Shown here: positions 1-8,165 of the stretch, one piece after another
Numbering within the stretch: the first letter of the stretch is position 1
Layout: every line of letters begins with the position of its first letter
Assembly (NCBI RefSeq): GCF_027947535.2
Contig: NZ_JAAGKO020000031.1
Coordinates: 1 to 64,000, forward strand
Direction: 5' to 3'
Origin: Streptantibioticus silvisoli
Lineage (GTDB): Bacteria; Actinomycetota; Actinomycetes; Streptomycetales; Streptomycetaceae
DNA: 64,000 nt
Position numbers and translations under genes: made by a program
The notes under the pieces: model-generated
Told to the model about the DNA's origin: nothing
The model's database searches: none
Seen by the model: the letters and a program-made list of their open reading frames with translations, nothing else

Positions 1-1125
1 GACGAGTTCGCCCTTGCGGCGCACGATCGGCAGCCGCTTGGGGTCGTCGGTGGGCAGCGACACCGCACCGCCCAGGTCGGGTTCGGGTGCGGAGCGCACC
101 AACGACCGCAGCCAGCCGTTGAGTTCCTCGACGCCGGGGCGTTCGGCCGGGTCGGCGCGCAGCAGCGACTCCACGACGGGCCGCAGCGGGCCGCACTCCT
201 CGGCCGGCGCGGCCGGTTCGCAGCAGACCAGGTGGGCGAGTTCGGCGGCGTTGTCCTCGGGGAAGGCGGCGTGGCCCTGGACGCTGCGGAACAGCAGCGC
301 GCCCAGTGCCCACAGGTCGGCCTCCGGGCCGATCGGCGGCGCGAGCTGCCAGTTGCCGCGCACGGGGGTGGCGGCCTGCTCGGGCGCCCAGCGTTCGGTG
401 ACCGGGCCGACCACCGACAGCCGGGCCGTGCGGGCGCGTTCACCGGCCAGTGCGGAGTCCGGGCCGCCGGCCCAGCCGCCGGCCGGGGCCTCGTCGGTGC
501 CGCCGGCGCCGGTCAGCACCTCCAGCGGGACCGGGTCGTAGCCGCACAGCGCCTCCTGCGCGGCGCCGAACGCGAGTCCGTCGAGCATGGCGCGGCCGTC
601 GTCGCAGACCAGCACGGTGCTCGCGGTGATGTTGCGGTGCGTCCAGCCGTGGGCGTGCAGGGCGCGCAGTCCGGCGAGCAGGTCGGCGGCGATCTCGGCG
701 GCCCGGTAGGCGGTCAGCGGGGCGAAGCCGGTCATCGCGGCCACCGGCCGTGCGCCGGGCACGAGTTCGGAGACCACCCACAGGCTGCCGTCCTCGACCA
801 GCACGTCGAAGACCTGGACCAGCCGCGGGTGGTCGGGGAGCGCGGCGGCGGCGCGGGCCGCGCGCAGCGCGCGTTCGGCGGCGTCGTCCGCGTGGGCCGG
901 GGCGCGGCCGTACCCGTCGTACCCGTCGGGGTCGCCGTCGGGGTAGCCGTCCGGGTCGCCGTCGAACTCGGCGGGCACGACCTCGGGCAACAGCAGCTGG
1001 CGGACCAGGACTTCCTGACCGCTGTAGGTGTCGAAGGCGGGGGTCTCGACGAGTTCGAACTCGTCGGCGGGTGATCGCGGCAGCCGGTAGCGTCCGGCCA
1101 GTACCCGCCCGGCGTACTCGTCCAC
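1..1125 (-). CDS. Ser/Thr kinase-like protein, catalytically dead pseudokinase (C-terminus beyond window)
   Basis: The GTG start at 1125 is preceded by GGAGG four bases upstream. The 375 visible codons follow the protein kinase fold: an opening VDEYAGRVLAGRYRLP typical of Streptomyces PASTA-less kinases, a C-lobe with HGWTHRNITASTVLV, an APE-like WAPEQ and a DLWALGALLF helix. All three catalytic landmarks are altered. The glycine loop is absent, the beta3 lysine is Arg (LVRQL, about residue 42), HRD is HRN (163-165) and DFG is DGL (182-184). An acidic Asp-Pro-Asp-Gly-Tyr repeat sits at residues 54-73. I infer a scaffold or allosteric pseudokinase working with the two active kinases just upstream in the same orientation. 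The 3' end lies outside the window, so a C-terminal membrane or sensor domain cannot be assessed. Confidence 0.85.
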   Translation of the reverse strand, partial: MDEYAGRVLAGRYRLPRSPADEFELVETPAFDTYSGQEVLVRQLLLPEVVPAEFDGDPDGYPDGDPDGYDGYGRAPAHADDAAERALRAARAAAALPDHPRLVQVFDVLVEDGSLWVVSELVPGARPVAAMTGFAPLTAYRAAEIAADLLAGLRALHAHGWTHRNITASTVLVCDDGRAMLDGLAFGAAQEALCGYDPVPLEVLTGAGGTDEAPAGGWAGGPDSALAGERARTARLSVVGPVTERWAPEQAATPVRGNWQLAPPIGPEADLWALGALLFRSVQGHAAFPEDNAAELAHLVCCEPAAPAEECGPLRPVVESLLRADPAERPGVEELNGWLRSLVRSAPEPDLGGAVSLPTDDPKRLPIVRRKGELV

Positions 1126-1214
1126 GGTTCCTCCCATGGGCGCGGTCGTCAGACCGTGGTCATCCCGCGGTCAAGCTCGGTCGGTCGCAGTCGGCTGCGG
1201 ACAGGCCGCGTCCT

Positions 1215-1252
1215 TTTACGATACGTGCTGAACGTATTTACGATACGTGCTG
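1215..1252. repeat. Pair of direct repeats TTTACGATACGTGCTG with embedded inverted repeat
   Basis: Two identical 16-base copies start at 1215 and 1237, 22 bases apart, in an AT-richer island about 90-130 bases upstream of the pseudokinase start. Between and within them ACGTAT and ATACGT form an inverted repeat with a 5-base spacer (1232-1247). The arrangement looks like a regulator-binding site in the pseudokinase promoter; no known consensus was recognised. Confidence 0.6.
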
Positions 1253-1460
1253 TTGACCCGCGACAAGGCCGCTTTACCGCCAACGGACGTGAATCAGACG
1301 CACGTTCGATGACGTACCGGGCCGCCGGGAACCGCCGTCCGCCCGCACGTCCCGGGTCCGCCGGGCGCCGGCCCGGGCCCGGCGCCGCAAGTCACCCGGG
1401 TGGCGGGGCCGCGCCCGGGGCCCGGCCGCGAGCGGTGGGCCGGGCGGGCGCCGGCCGCGC

Positions 1461-1560
1461 TCACGGCGTCGGTCGTCGGCCATGGTCACGGCGTCGGTCG
1501 TCGGCCGTGCTCACCCCGCCGGGCGCCGACCGTGGTCACGCCGTCAGTCGTCGGCCTTGA
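1461..1560. repeat. 25-bp tandem repeat, four copies, running into the kinase 3' end
   Basis: Units begin at 1461, 1486, 1511 and 1536, each starting TCAC and ending near GTCGGCC. The first two are nearly identical, the third is diverged, and the fourth encodes the last codons and stop of the kinase at 1544. The rest of the 1126-1543 spacer is GC-rich with no gene I can support. Confidence 0.7.
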
Positions 1561-3352
1561 ACGTGGCGAAGAACGTGTGCTCCAGCAGCTGGCAGGCCGA
1601 TCCGTTCCACTGGGCGGCCGGGCAGCTGAGCATGATGGCGTAGCCGGACTTGTGGTCGGCGAACCCGCGGTTGATGACGTGGACCTGCTCACCGTGGTCG
1701 CTGCGGGTGAACTGCCAGTCGGCGGCGGTCACGAACGGCGGGAAGGAGACCGGGTGGATGCCCAGGTTGTGGTAGTCGCTGCTGGTCCGGGCGACCGCGG
1801 GCTCCTCGGCACGCCAGAGGGCGGCCGCGTCCTTGCCGGGGGTGGGGCTGTAGTCGACCAGGACCTGCGGGTAGCTCGACGACGACGTGCCGAAGTACGC
1901 ACCGGAATCCTGGCCGGATATCGCCGTCTGGTGCCAGCCGGCGGGCATCGCCATGGAGAAGTGGAACTTCGCGTCGTGGTGCGTGACGTACCCGGCCGGC
2001 ACCGCGCCCGAGCCCGGCGCCGGCGCCTTCGCCGAACCGGAGGCCGCCGCGGACGCCGGCCCGGACGCGGACGGCTTCGAGGCGGATGTGCTGGGCGAGG
2101 CCGCGCCGGACGCCCGTCCGGTCGTACCGCCGTCGGGCGAACCACCGTGCGGGGAGGCGGACCCGGCGACCGCCGGTGCGGAGGCGTCCGCCTTGCCCTT
2201 GCCCTTGCCCCCGCCGCCGCCCGAGGTCAGCACGGCGACGAGCACCGCGACGACGACCACGACGACCACGGCCGCCGCCGCGAGCGCCAGCTTGCGCCGC
2301 GAGTTGCCGCCGGCCCGGATCACCCCGGAGGAGGCCATCAAGGTGGCCGCGTTGCCCGGCCCACCGCGCGAACCGCCGGACAGCGGCACGCCGCCGGCGT
2401 TCACCGCGCCGGCCGGGCGGGCGGCGGCGCCACCGCTGTCGGCCGGCGGCAGGTCGGTCGGCCGCGGCTGCGGGTCGGCCGGTATGACCATGGCCCGGGT
2501 CTGCTCGACCTCCGGTACGTCCGCGGCGTGCAGGGCGCGCGTCAGCAGGTCGCGCACCCCGGCGTCGTCCAGCCGCTCGGCCGGGTCCTTGATCAGCAGT
2601 CCGTTGATCGCCTCGGCCAGCGGCCCGGTCACCCCGGGCGGGTCGAACGGCTCGGTCATCACCGCGGTCAGCGTGGCGATCGCCGACCCCTTGTCGTACG
2701 GCGGGCGGCCGGTGACCGTCGCGTACAGCAGCACGCCGAGCGACCACAGGTCGGCGGGCGGGCCGGGGCGCTGGCCGCGGGCGCGTTCGGGCGAGATGTA
2801 GGAGGGGGCGCCGACCAGCATGCCGGTGGAGGTGACCGACGGGTCGCCCTCGACCTGGGCGATGCCGAAGTCGGTGAGCACCACGCGGCCGTCGGCGGCG
2901 ATGAGCACGTTGGACGGCTTCACGTCGCGGTGCAGGATGCCCTCGCGGTGCGCGGCGCGCAGCACGTCGATGATGGCCAGGCCCACCTCGGCGGCGCGCC
3001 GGGGCGGCAGCGGTCCGTCGGCGCGGATGGCGTCGGACAGCGAGCGGCCCTCGACCAGTTCCATCACGATCCAGGGCCGGTCGTCCTCCTCGACCACGTC
3101 GAAGACGGTGACGGCGCCGCTGGTGCGGATGCGGGCGGTCGCCTTGGCCTCGCGCAGGGTGCGGGTCACCAGGCGGCGCTTCTCGTCGTCGTCGACGTCG
3201 CCGGGGAAGCGCAGCTCCTTGACGGCGACGGTGCGTCCCAGGGTCTCGTCGACCGCCCGCCACACCGTGCCCATGCCGCCCTTGCCGAGCACTTCGCCGA
3301 GGCGGTACCGGTCGGCGAGGAGATGGCCGGTGCTGACTTGCTCCTGGGTCAT
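1544..3352 (-). CDS. Transmembrane Ser/Thr protein kinase with extracytoplasmic domain
   Basis: This 602-residue eukaryotic-type kinase phosphorylates Ser/Thr of target proteins. The ATG at 3352 is chosen because it has an AAGGA ribosome site and opens directly into the kinase domain; in-frame codons upstream are low-complexity. The P-loop is GKGGMGTV (23-30), beta3 Lys is K45, HRDVKPSN has D143, DFG is 161-163 and SPERARG follows, so it should be active. A Pro/Gly/Ala juxtamembrane stretch leads to a single membrane helix (about 353-376), a Gly/Lys/Ser linker, and a roughly 150-residue outer domain starting near YVTHHDAKFHFSMAMPAGW. The outer domain resembles that of the next kinase, suggesting duplication and sensing of an envelope cue. 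From memory, the matching S. coelicolor kinase cluster is linked to spore-wall synthesis; the ligand here is unknown. Confidence 0.9.
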   Translation of the reverse strand: MTQEQVSTGHLLADRYRLGEVLGKGGMGTVWRAVDETLGRTVAVKELRFPGDVDDDEKRRLVTRTLREAKATARIRTSGAVTVFDVVEEDDRPWIVMELVEGRSLSDAIRADGPLPPRRAAEVGLAIIDVLRAAHREGILHRDVKPSNVLIAADGRVVLTDFGIAQVEGDPSVTSTGMLVGAPSYISPERARGQRPGPPADLWSLGVLLYATVTGRPPYDKGSAIATLTAVMTEPFDPPGVTGPLAEAINGLLIKDPAERLDDAGVRDLLTRALHAADVPEVEQTRAMVIPADPQPRPTDLPPADSGGAAARPAGAVNAGGVPLSGGSRGGPGNAATLMASSGVIRAGGNSRRKLALAAAAVVVVVVVAVLVAVLTSGGGGGKGKGKADASAPAVAGSASPHGGSPDGGTTGRASGAASPSTSASKPSASGPASAAASGSAKAPAPGSGAVPAGYVTHHDAKFHFSMAMPAGWHQTAISGQDSGAYFGTSSSSYPQVLVDYSPTPGKDAAALWRAEEPAVARTSSDYHNLGIHPVSFPPFVTAADWQFTRSDHGEQVHVINRGFADHKSGYAIMLSCPAAQWNGSACQLLEHTFFATFKADD

Positions 3353-3736
3353 CGGTGTCCTTCTCGAACTGCTCGATCTCTTCGGACTACGGGAATTCTT
3401 CGCACTGCTCGCAACCTTCGAACTGCGCCGCCCGCGCGCCGCGGCCCCGCCGCGGTCCGTCCGCCGCGAGCCGCCGGGCGGACCGGTGCGCCGGAACGCG
3501 GTACGGCCGGCCGCGGTACGGCCTGACGGGGCGTGGCCTGAGGCGGTGTGACCTGGTGGTACGACTGCTGCGGTGTGGCGTGCCGCGGCCTGGCCCGAGG
3601 TGGTGCGGCCTGCCGTGGTGCGGCGGACCGGCGTTGCGCGGCACGGTGGGTGACGCGCCGTCCGGCACGACCGCGACACGCCCGTACCGGTGTCATTGTC
3701 CCCCGAACCGGTACGTCCGCCACGCCCGCCCCCGGG
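3353..3736. other. Intergenic spacer, 384 bp, with imperfect short repeats
   Basis: Bases 3360-3430 hold imperfect repeats of the type TTCG(A/G/C)ACT(G/A)C and are AT-richer than their surroundings, consistent with the kinase promoter. Bases 3500-3640 are a GGTGTGGCG/GGTGCGGC-type low-complexity repeat. No gene is supported. Confidence 0.5.
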
Positions 3737-5908
3737 TCAGCCGGCCGGCCGGAAGGTGCGGGTGGCGACCGTGAACACCGGCAGCTCCTGATTCCACTGC
3801 TCATCGGGCGCGGACAGGTACAACGCGTACCCGGTGCCGCCCGGTTTGCCGAACCCCAGATCGATGGCGTGATACTTACGGACCGCGCCGTTCCACGTCC
3901 ACTCCCAGATCGCGCCCTTTTCCGTGCTGTCGCCGACCGTCACGGGCGTGGCGTTCATCCGCAGCTGGTGGTACTGGGGTTCCTGGGGCTCGATGACCTT
4001 CTCCAGGTCGATCCAGTGCTGGAGCGCCGGCCCGGCGTAGTCCAGGATGCTGATCTTCAGACCGGACCTGCCGTCCGGGGAGATGTAGTCGGTCTCGTCC
4101 GGCGGCTTGGCCTCGCGCTTCCAGTCGGCCGGCACCGCCATGGTGAACCCGGCCGGGTCGTGGACCATGCGGTACCCCGGCGGCGCGGTCGGCGGCGGCG
4201 CGGGCGTCGTGCTGCGGCTCGGCTCCGGTGACGGCGAACCACCACCGCCGCCGCCCAGCCTCTGCCACGGCAACGCCCCCTGCTGCGCCAGCAGTACGCC
4301 TCCGCCGGTGACCACCGCGACGACGATCACGATGGCCACCGCCCACGGTGCCCGGCTCCCCCGCCGCCCCCGCCCGCGCCCACGCTGCCGCGGCGCGCTG
4401 TAGGGGGGCGTGCGGCCGGAGTCGGCCCGGGAAGCGTCGGCGGCGGGGGCGTCGGGGGTTTCGGGGGCGTCGGCGGAGTGCGGGGCGTCGGCTGAGTGCG
4501 GGGCGTCGGCTGAGTGCCTGGTGTGGCCGGCGTGGCCGACGTGGCCGGCGTGCGGGTGGCCGGCGGGGTGGACGGTGGTGCCGGTCTGCGGGTCGCCGGG
4601 GTCCGCGGACGCGTGCGCGGCGTGCGCGTCCTGCGCGTCGGGGCCGGTGGACTGCCGGGGGAAGCTGGTCGTGGGGCCTTCGAGGAGGGCGTCGTCCCGG
4701 ACCGCCCAGGAGGGCGCGGACCTGCGGGGGGCGGGTGCGGCGGGGTCGCCGGAGCCGGAGCCCGTGCCGGTGCCGGGGGTGCCGGAGGGGGAGCCGGTGC
4801 CGGGGGTGCCGGAGGCTGAGCCGGGGGCGCCGTAGCCGGAAGCGGAGCCCGTACCGGTGCCGGAGCCCGTGCCGGGGGTGCCGTAGCCGGAGCCCGTGCC
4901 GTTTGCGCCGCCGGGGCCGGGTGTGCCGTTCGTCTCACCGTCGGCCGCGGGGACGTTCGTCACACCGGTGGTCGGCGCGGCGTTCATCGCACCGGCGGTC
5001 GGCGGCCCGTTCACCGCACCGGCGGAACCGGCGTGGGGCCCTGCGGGATCGCGGGTCAGGACCGTCTCGACGGAGGAGACCAGCAGCCGTTCGACCTGCT
5101 CGCCGGTCATGCGCTGCTCGGGCTCCTTGGCCAGCAGCGATTCGATGAGCGGCACCAGCGGTCCGGCGTTGCGCATCGGCACGAGCGGTTCGGAGGCGAT
5201 CGCGTACGCCGTCTCGATCGGCGTGTCGCGGTGGAACGGCGCGACGCCCTCCACCGCCTGATACAGCGTCGCGCCCAGCGCCCACAGGTCGGAGGCCGGG
5301 CCGGGGGTGCCGCCGGTGATCCGTTCCGGCGCCAGGTAGTCGAACGATCCGATGAGCTCACCGGTGCGGGTCAGCGTCGAGGTGCCGCTGGCGGAGGCGA
5401 TGCCGAAGTCGGTCAGCACCACCCGGCCGCCCGGCCAGCCGTCGTCGCCGTGCGGCGCGTCCGTCCCGAGCAGCACGTTGGCCGGCTTGACGTCCCGGTG
5501 CAGGACGCCCGCCCGGTGCGCCGCGCGCAGCGCCGCCACCATGCCCCGGCCGATCCGGGCCGCCTCCTTGGGGCTGATCGGCCCCTCGTTCTTCAGAACG
5601 TCGGACAACGTGCGCGAACGGACGTACTCCATCACCACGCAGGGCAGGCCGTCGTCCTCGACGACGTCGTGCACCACGACGACGTTCGGATGGGTGATCC
5701 GTGCGGCGCTGCGGGCCTCGCGCCGGGTGCGTTCGTACAGCCGTTCGCGCTCGTCGTCCTGAAGCTCCGGGGGCACCCGGAGCTTCTTGACGGCGACCTG
5801 ACGTCCCAGCAACTCGTCCTCGGCACGCCAGACGGTGCCCATGCCGCCCCGGCCTATGGGCTCGGCCAGCCGATACCGCCCGGCCACCAGCCGCCCCTGG
5901 TCGGACAC
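3737..5908 (-). CDS. Transmembrane Ser/Thr protein kinase with repeat-rich linker
   Basis: I place the start at GTG 5908 (VSDQGRLVAGRYRL), which has GAGGGG six bases upstream; an in-frame GTG at 5935 has no ribosome site. The product has about 723 residues. Kinase landmarks are intact: GRGGMGTV (19-26), K41, HRDVKPAN (D139), DFG (167-169) and YLAPERITGG. After the kinase comes a long disordered linker with Gly-Thr-Pro-Gly repeats and three HSADAP units (18-bp repeats near 4470-4520), a membrane helix (WAVAIVIVVAVVTGGGVLL) and an outer domain beginning GYRMVHDPAGFTMAVPADW, related to that of the neighbouring kinase. It probably forms a signalling set with the adjacent kinase and pseudokinase. 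Confidence 0.9.
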   Translation of the reverse strand: MSDQGRLVAGRYRLAEPIGRGGMGTVWRAEDELLGRQVAVKKLRVPPELQDDERERLYERTRREARSAARITHPNVVVVHDVVEDDGLPCVVMEYVRSRTLSDVLKNEGPISPKEAARIGRGMVAALRAAHRAGVLHRDVKPANVLLGTDAPHGDDGWPGGRVVLTDFGIASASGTSTLTRTGELIGSFDYLAPERITGGTPGPASDLWALGATLYQAVEGVAPFHRDTPIETAYAIASEPLVPMRNAGPLVPLIESLLAKEPEQRMTGEQVERLLVSSVETVLTRDPAGPHAGSAGAVNGPPTAGAMNAAPTTGVTNVPAADGETNGTPGPGGANGTGSGYGTPGTGSGTGTGSASGYGAPGSASGTPGTGSPSGTPGTGTGSGSGDPAAPAPRRSAPSWAVRDDALLEGPTTSFPRQSTGPDAQDAHAAHASADPGDPQTGTTVHPAGHPHAGHVGHAGHTRHSADAPHSADAPHSADAPETPDAPAADASRADSGRTPPYSAPRQRGRGRGRRGSRAPWAVAIVIVVAVVTGGGVLLAQQGALPWQRLGGGGGGSPSPEPSRSTTPAPPPTAPPGYRMVHDPAGFTMAVPADWKREAKPPDETDYISPDGRSGLKISILDYAGPALQHWIDLEKVIEPQEPQYHQLRMNATPVTVGDSTEKGAIWEWTWNGAVRKYHAIDLGFGKPGGTGYALYLSAPDEQWNQELPVFTVATRTFRPAG

Positions 5909-5982
5909 CCTGCGCCCCTCTCGCTCCCCCGGCACGCCCGATGAACGTATGGACGTTCAGAAGTCGCTCGGCCGTTCCGCTT

Positions 5983-7689
5983 TCAGAGGGGAACGATATC
6001 CGGCGCCCCCAGCCTGGCCGCGTCCGCGGTCAGATCATCGGGCTGCAACTGCGATTCGCGCTCCGCCTCCACCCGTTTCTGGTAGTGCTCGACCTCCCGT
6101 TCGATCTGTTCCTTGTCCCATCCGAGCACGGGTGCCATCAGTTCCGCCATCTCCCCGGCACTGCGACTTCCGCGATCGAACGTTTCGATGGAGATCCGGG
6201 TACGCCGGGTCATCACGTCGTCCAGGTGCCGGGCGCCCTCGTGCGAGGCGGCGTAGACCACCTCGGCGCGCAGGTAGTCGTCGGCGGCGGCCAGCGGCTT
6301 GCCGAGCGAGGGGTCCGCCTCGATCAGGTCCAGTACCTCCTGGGTCAGCGACCCGTACCGGTTCAGCAGGTGCTCGACCCGGGCCACGTGCAGTCCGGTG
6401 CGCGCTGCCAACCGCGCGCGGGCGTTCCACAGCGCGTGGTAGCCCTCGGCGCCGGCCAGCGCGATCTCCTCCGTGCAGCAGTCGGCGACCCGCCGGTCCA
6501 GCCCGTGCACCGCCGCGTCCACCGCGTCCTTGGCCATCACGCGGTACGTCGTGTACTTGCCGCCCGCCACGACCACCAGCCCCGGCGCCGCGTGCGCCAC
6601 GGTGTGCTCGCGCGACAGCATGCTCGTCGCCTCCGACTCCCCGGCCAGCAACGGCCGCAGGCCCGCGTAGACGCCCTGCACGTCGTCCCTGGTCAACGGC
6701 ACCGCCAGCACCGAGTTGACATGTTCCAGCACGTAGTCGATGTCGGCGCTGGAGGCCGCCGGGTGCGCCTTGTCCAGGTCCCAGTCGGTGTCCGTCGTGC
6801 CGACGATCCAGTGCCGGCCCCACGGGATGACGAACAGCACGCTCTTCTCGGTCCGCAGGATCAGGCCGGTCGAGGAGTGGATGCGGTCCTTCGGCACGAC
6901 CAGGTGCACGCCCTTGGACGCCCTGACGTGGAACTGGCCGCGCTCCCCGACCATGGCCTGCGTCTCGTCGGTCCACACCCCGGTCGCGTTGACGACCTGG
7001 CGGGCCCGGATCAGGTACTCCTCGCCCTGCTCGCCGTCCTGCACCCGGGCGCCGACGACGCGCTCGCCCTCGCGGAGGAACCCCACCACCCTGGCCCGGT
7101 TCGCCGCCAGCGCGCCGTACTCGCTCGCGGTGCGCACCAAGGTGGCCACGTAGCGCGCGTCGTCCATCTGGGCGTCGTAGTACTGCAACGCTCCGACCAG
7201 CGCGTCCTTCTTCAGACAGGGTGCGATCCGGAGCGCGTGCCGCCGGCTGAGGTGCCGGTGGTGCGGCAGGCCCCGGCTGTTGCCCGACGACATGCTCATG
7301 GCGTCGTACATCGCCACGCCCGCCCCGGCGTAGACCCGCTCCCACCCCCGGTGCTGCAACGGGTACAGGAACGGCACCGGCTTGACCAGGTGCGGCGCGA
7401 GCCGCTGTATCAGCAGCCCCCGCTCCTTGAGCGCCTCGCGCACCAGCGCGAAGTCCAGCATCTCCAGATAGCGCAGCCCGCCGTGGATCAGCTTGCTGGA
7501 GCGGCTCGACGTGCCCGACGCCCAGTCGCGCGCCTCCACGATCCCGGTGAGCAACCCGCGGGTCGCCGCGTCCAGCGCGGTGCCGGCGCCCACCACACCG
7601 CCGCCCACCACCAGGACGTCCAGTTCCTGCTCCGCCATCCGGGCCAGCGCGTGCGCGCGCTCCTTCGGCCCAAGCTGTGCCGTTTTCAC
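5983..7689 (-). CDS. glpD: FAD-dependent glycerol-3-phosphate dehydrogenase
   Basis: It oxidises sn-glycerol 3-phosphate to dihydroxyacetone phosphate at the membrane and passes electrons to the quinone pool. The 568-residue product has the FAD dinucleotide-binding motif VLVVGGGVVGAGTALDAATRG near the N-terminus, then GLRYLE, the DFALVREALKERGLL region and a C-terminal alpha-helical domain typical of GlpD. GTG 7689 is preceded by GGGAGG at good spacing. The gene is leftward, 74 bases upstream of the kinase start, and divergent from the dehydrogenase-like gene at 8166. The S. coelicolor counterpart is also next to the kinase cluster. No glpF or glpK accompanies it here. Confidence 0.95.
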   Translation of the reverse strand: MKTAQLGPKERAHALARMAEQELDVLVVGGGVVGAGTALDAATRGLLTGIVEARDWASGTSSRSSKLIHGGLRYLEMLDFALVREALKERGLLIQRLAPHLVKPVPFLYPLQHRGWERVYAGAGVAMYDAMSMSSGNSRGLPHHRHLSRRHALRIAPCLKKDALVGALQYYDAQMDDARYVATLVRTASEYGALAANRARVVGFLREGERVVGARVQDGEQGEEYLIRARQVVNATGVWTDETQAMVGERGQFHVRASKGVHLVVPKDRIHSSTGLILRTEKSVLFVIPWGRHWIVGTTDTDWDLDKAHPAASSADIDYVLEHVNSVLAVPLTRDDVQGVYAGLRPLLAGESEATSMLSREHTVAHAAPGLVVVAGGKYTTYRVMAKDAVDAAVHGLDRRVADCCTEEIALAGAEGYHALWNARARLAARTGLHVARVEHLLNRYGSLTQEVLDLIEADPSLGKPLAAADDYLRAEVVYAASHEGARHLDDVMTRRTRISIETFDRGSRSAGEMAELMAPVLGWDKEQIEREVEHYQKRVEAERESQLQPDDLTADAARLGAPDIVPL

Positions 7690-7785
7690 GTGTGCCTCCC
7701 GATCCGGCCCGGTCGCGCAGCCCGTCAGTTCGATGGTGACCGGCTGACGGGACTCGCGCCACACGAGGCGTCCTACGGCCTCAAT

Positions 7786-7798
7786 ACTGAATGTCAGT
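7786..7798. promoter_or_regulatory. Palindrome ACTGAATGTCAGT, candidate operator of glpD
   Basis: ACTGA and TCAGT form a perfect inverted repeat around ATG, extended by imperfect flanks, about 100 bases upstream of the glpD start in an AT-rich island. The location suits an operator. Which regulator family binds it cannot be read from the sequence. Confidence 0.4.
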
Positions 7799-8070
7799 CA
7801 TATTTCCGCTTAGCCTGAAAAAGATCCATCCGGCCAATTACTTGCCGTCATCGGTCGCCCTTACCCGTCCCCGCGCCCTTTTCCTCTCCCACCGCTGCCC
7901 GCCCTCGCCTGTCCCGCGCCCGTCCCGCACCGCTCAACCCGCTGCCCGCCCGGCCACCCGCCGCGAACCGGCCGAATCCCTGTGATCATCACCACGCCCG
8001 GCGGCCCCGCCCGCCGCCGGTCCGGCCGGCCTCTGCCACCGCCGGCGACCACTCCGGGCCGACGGATCTT

Positions 8071-8106
8071 CTTTTAATCGCCTTTTTGATCGCCCTTTTG
8101 ATCACA
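8071..8106. repeat. Three 12-bp AT-rich tandem repeats upstream of the dehydrogenase-like gene
   Basis: Units at 8071, 8083 and 8095 read CTTTTAATCGCC, TTTTTGATCGCC and CTTTTGATCACA. They are unusual in a 73 percent GC sequence and lie 60-95 bases before the start codon at 8166. Confidence 0.6.
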
Positions 8107-8165
8107 GCTGACCATTCCTGATCACCGACGACCCCGTTGCGACACCGGGGAGGGAACTGAACTCC

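Larger units (their letters stand above)
7690..8165. other. Divergent intergenic region between glpD and the dehydrogenase-like gene
   Basis: This 476-bp spacer has an AT-rich glpD-proximal part (7780-7850) with the 13-bp palindrome listed separately, a GC-rich middle, and an AT-rich part at 8066-8110 with three 12-bp repeats. It should hold promoters for both genes. No coding sequence is supported. Confidence 0.6.

Noticed and set aside
1400-3526. Long plus-strand frame opposite the second kinase
   Set aside because: Antisense to a kinase with intact motifs.
3353-3679. N-terminal extension of the second kinase
   Set aside because: Low-complexity Arg/Thr/Ser codons before a well-placed ribosome site and the conserved kinase start at 3352.
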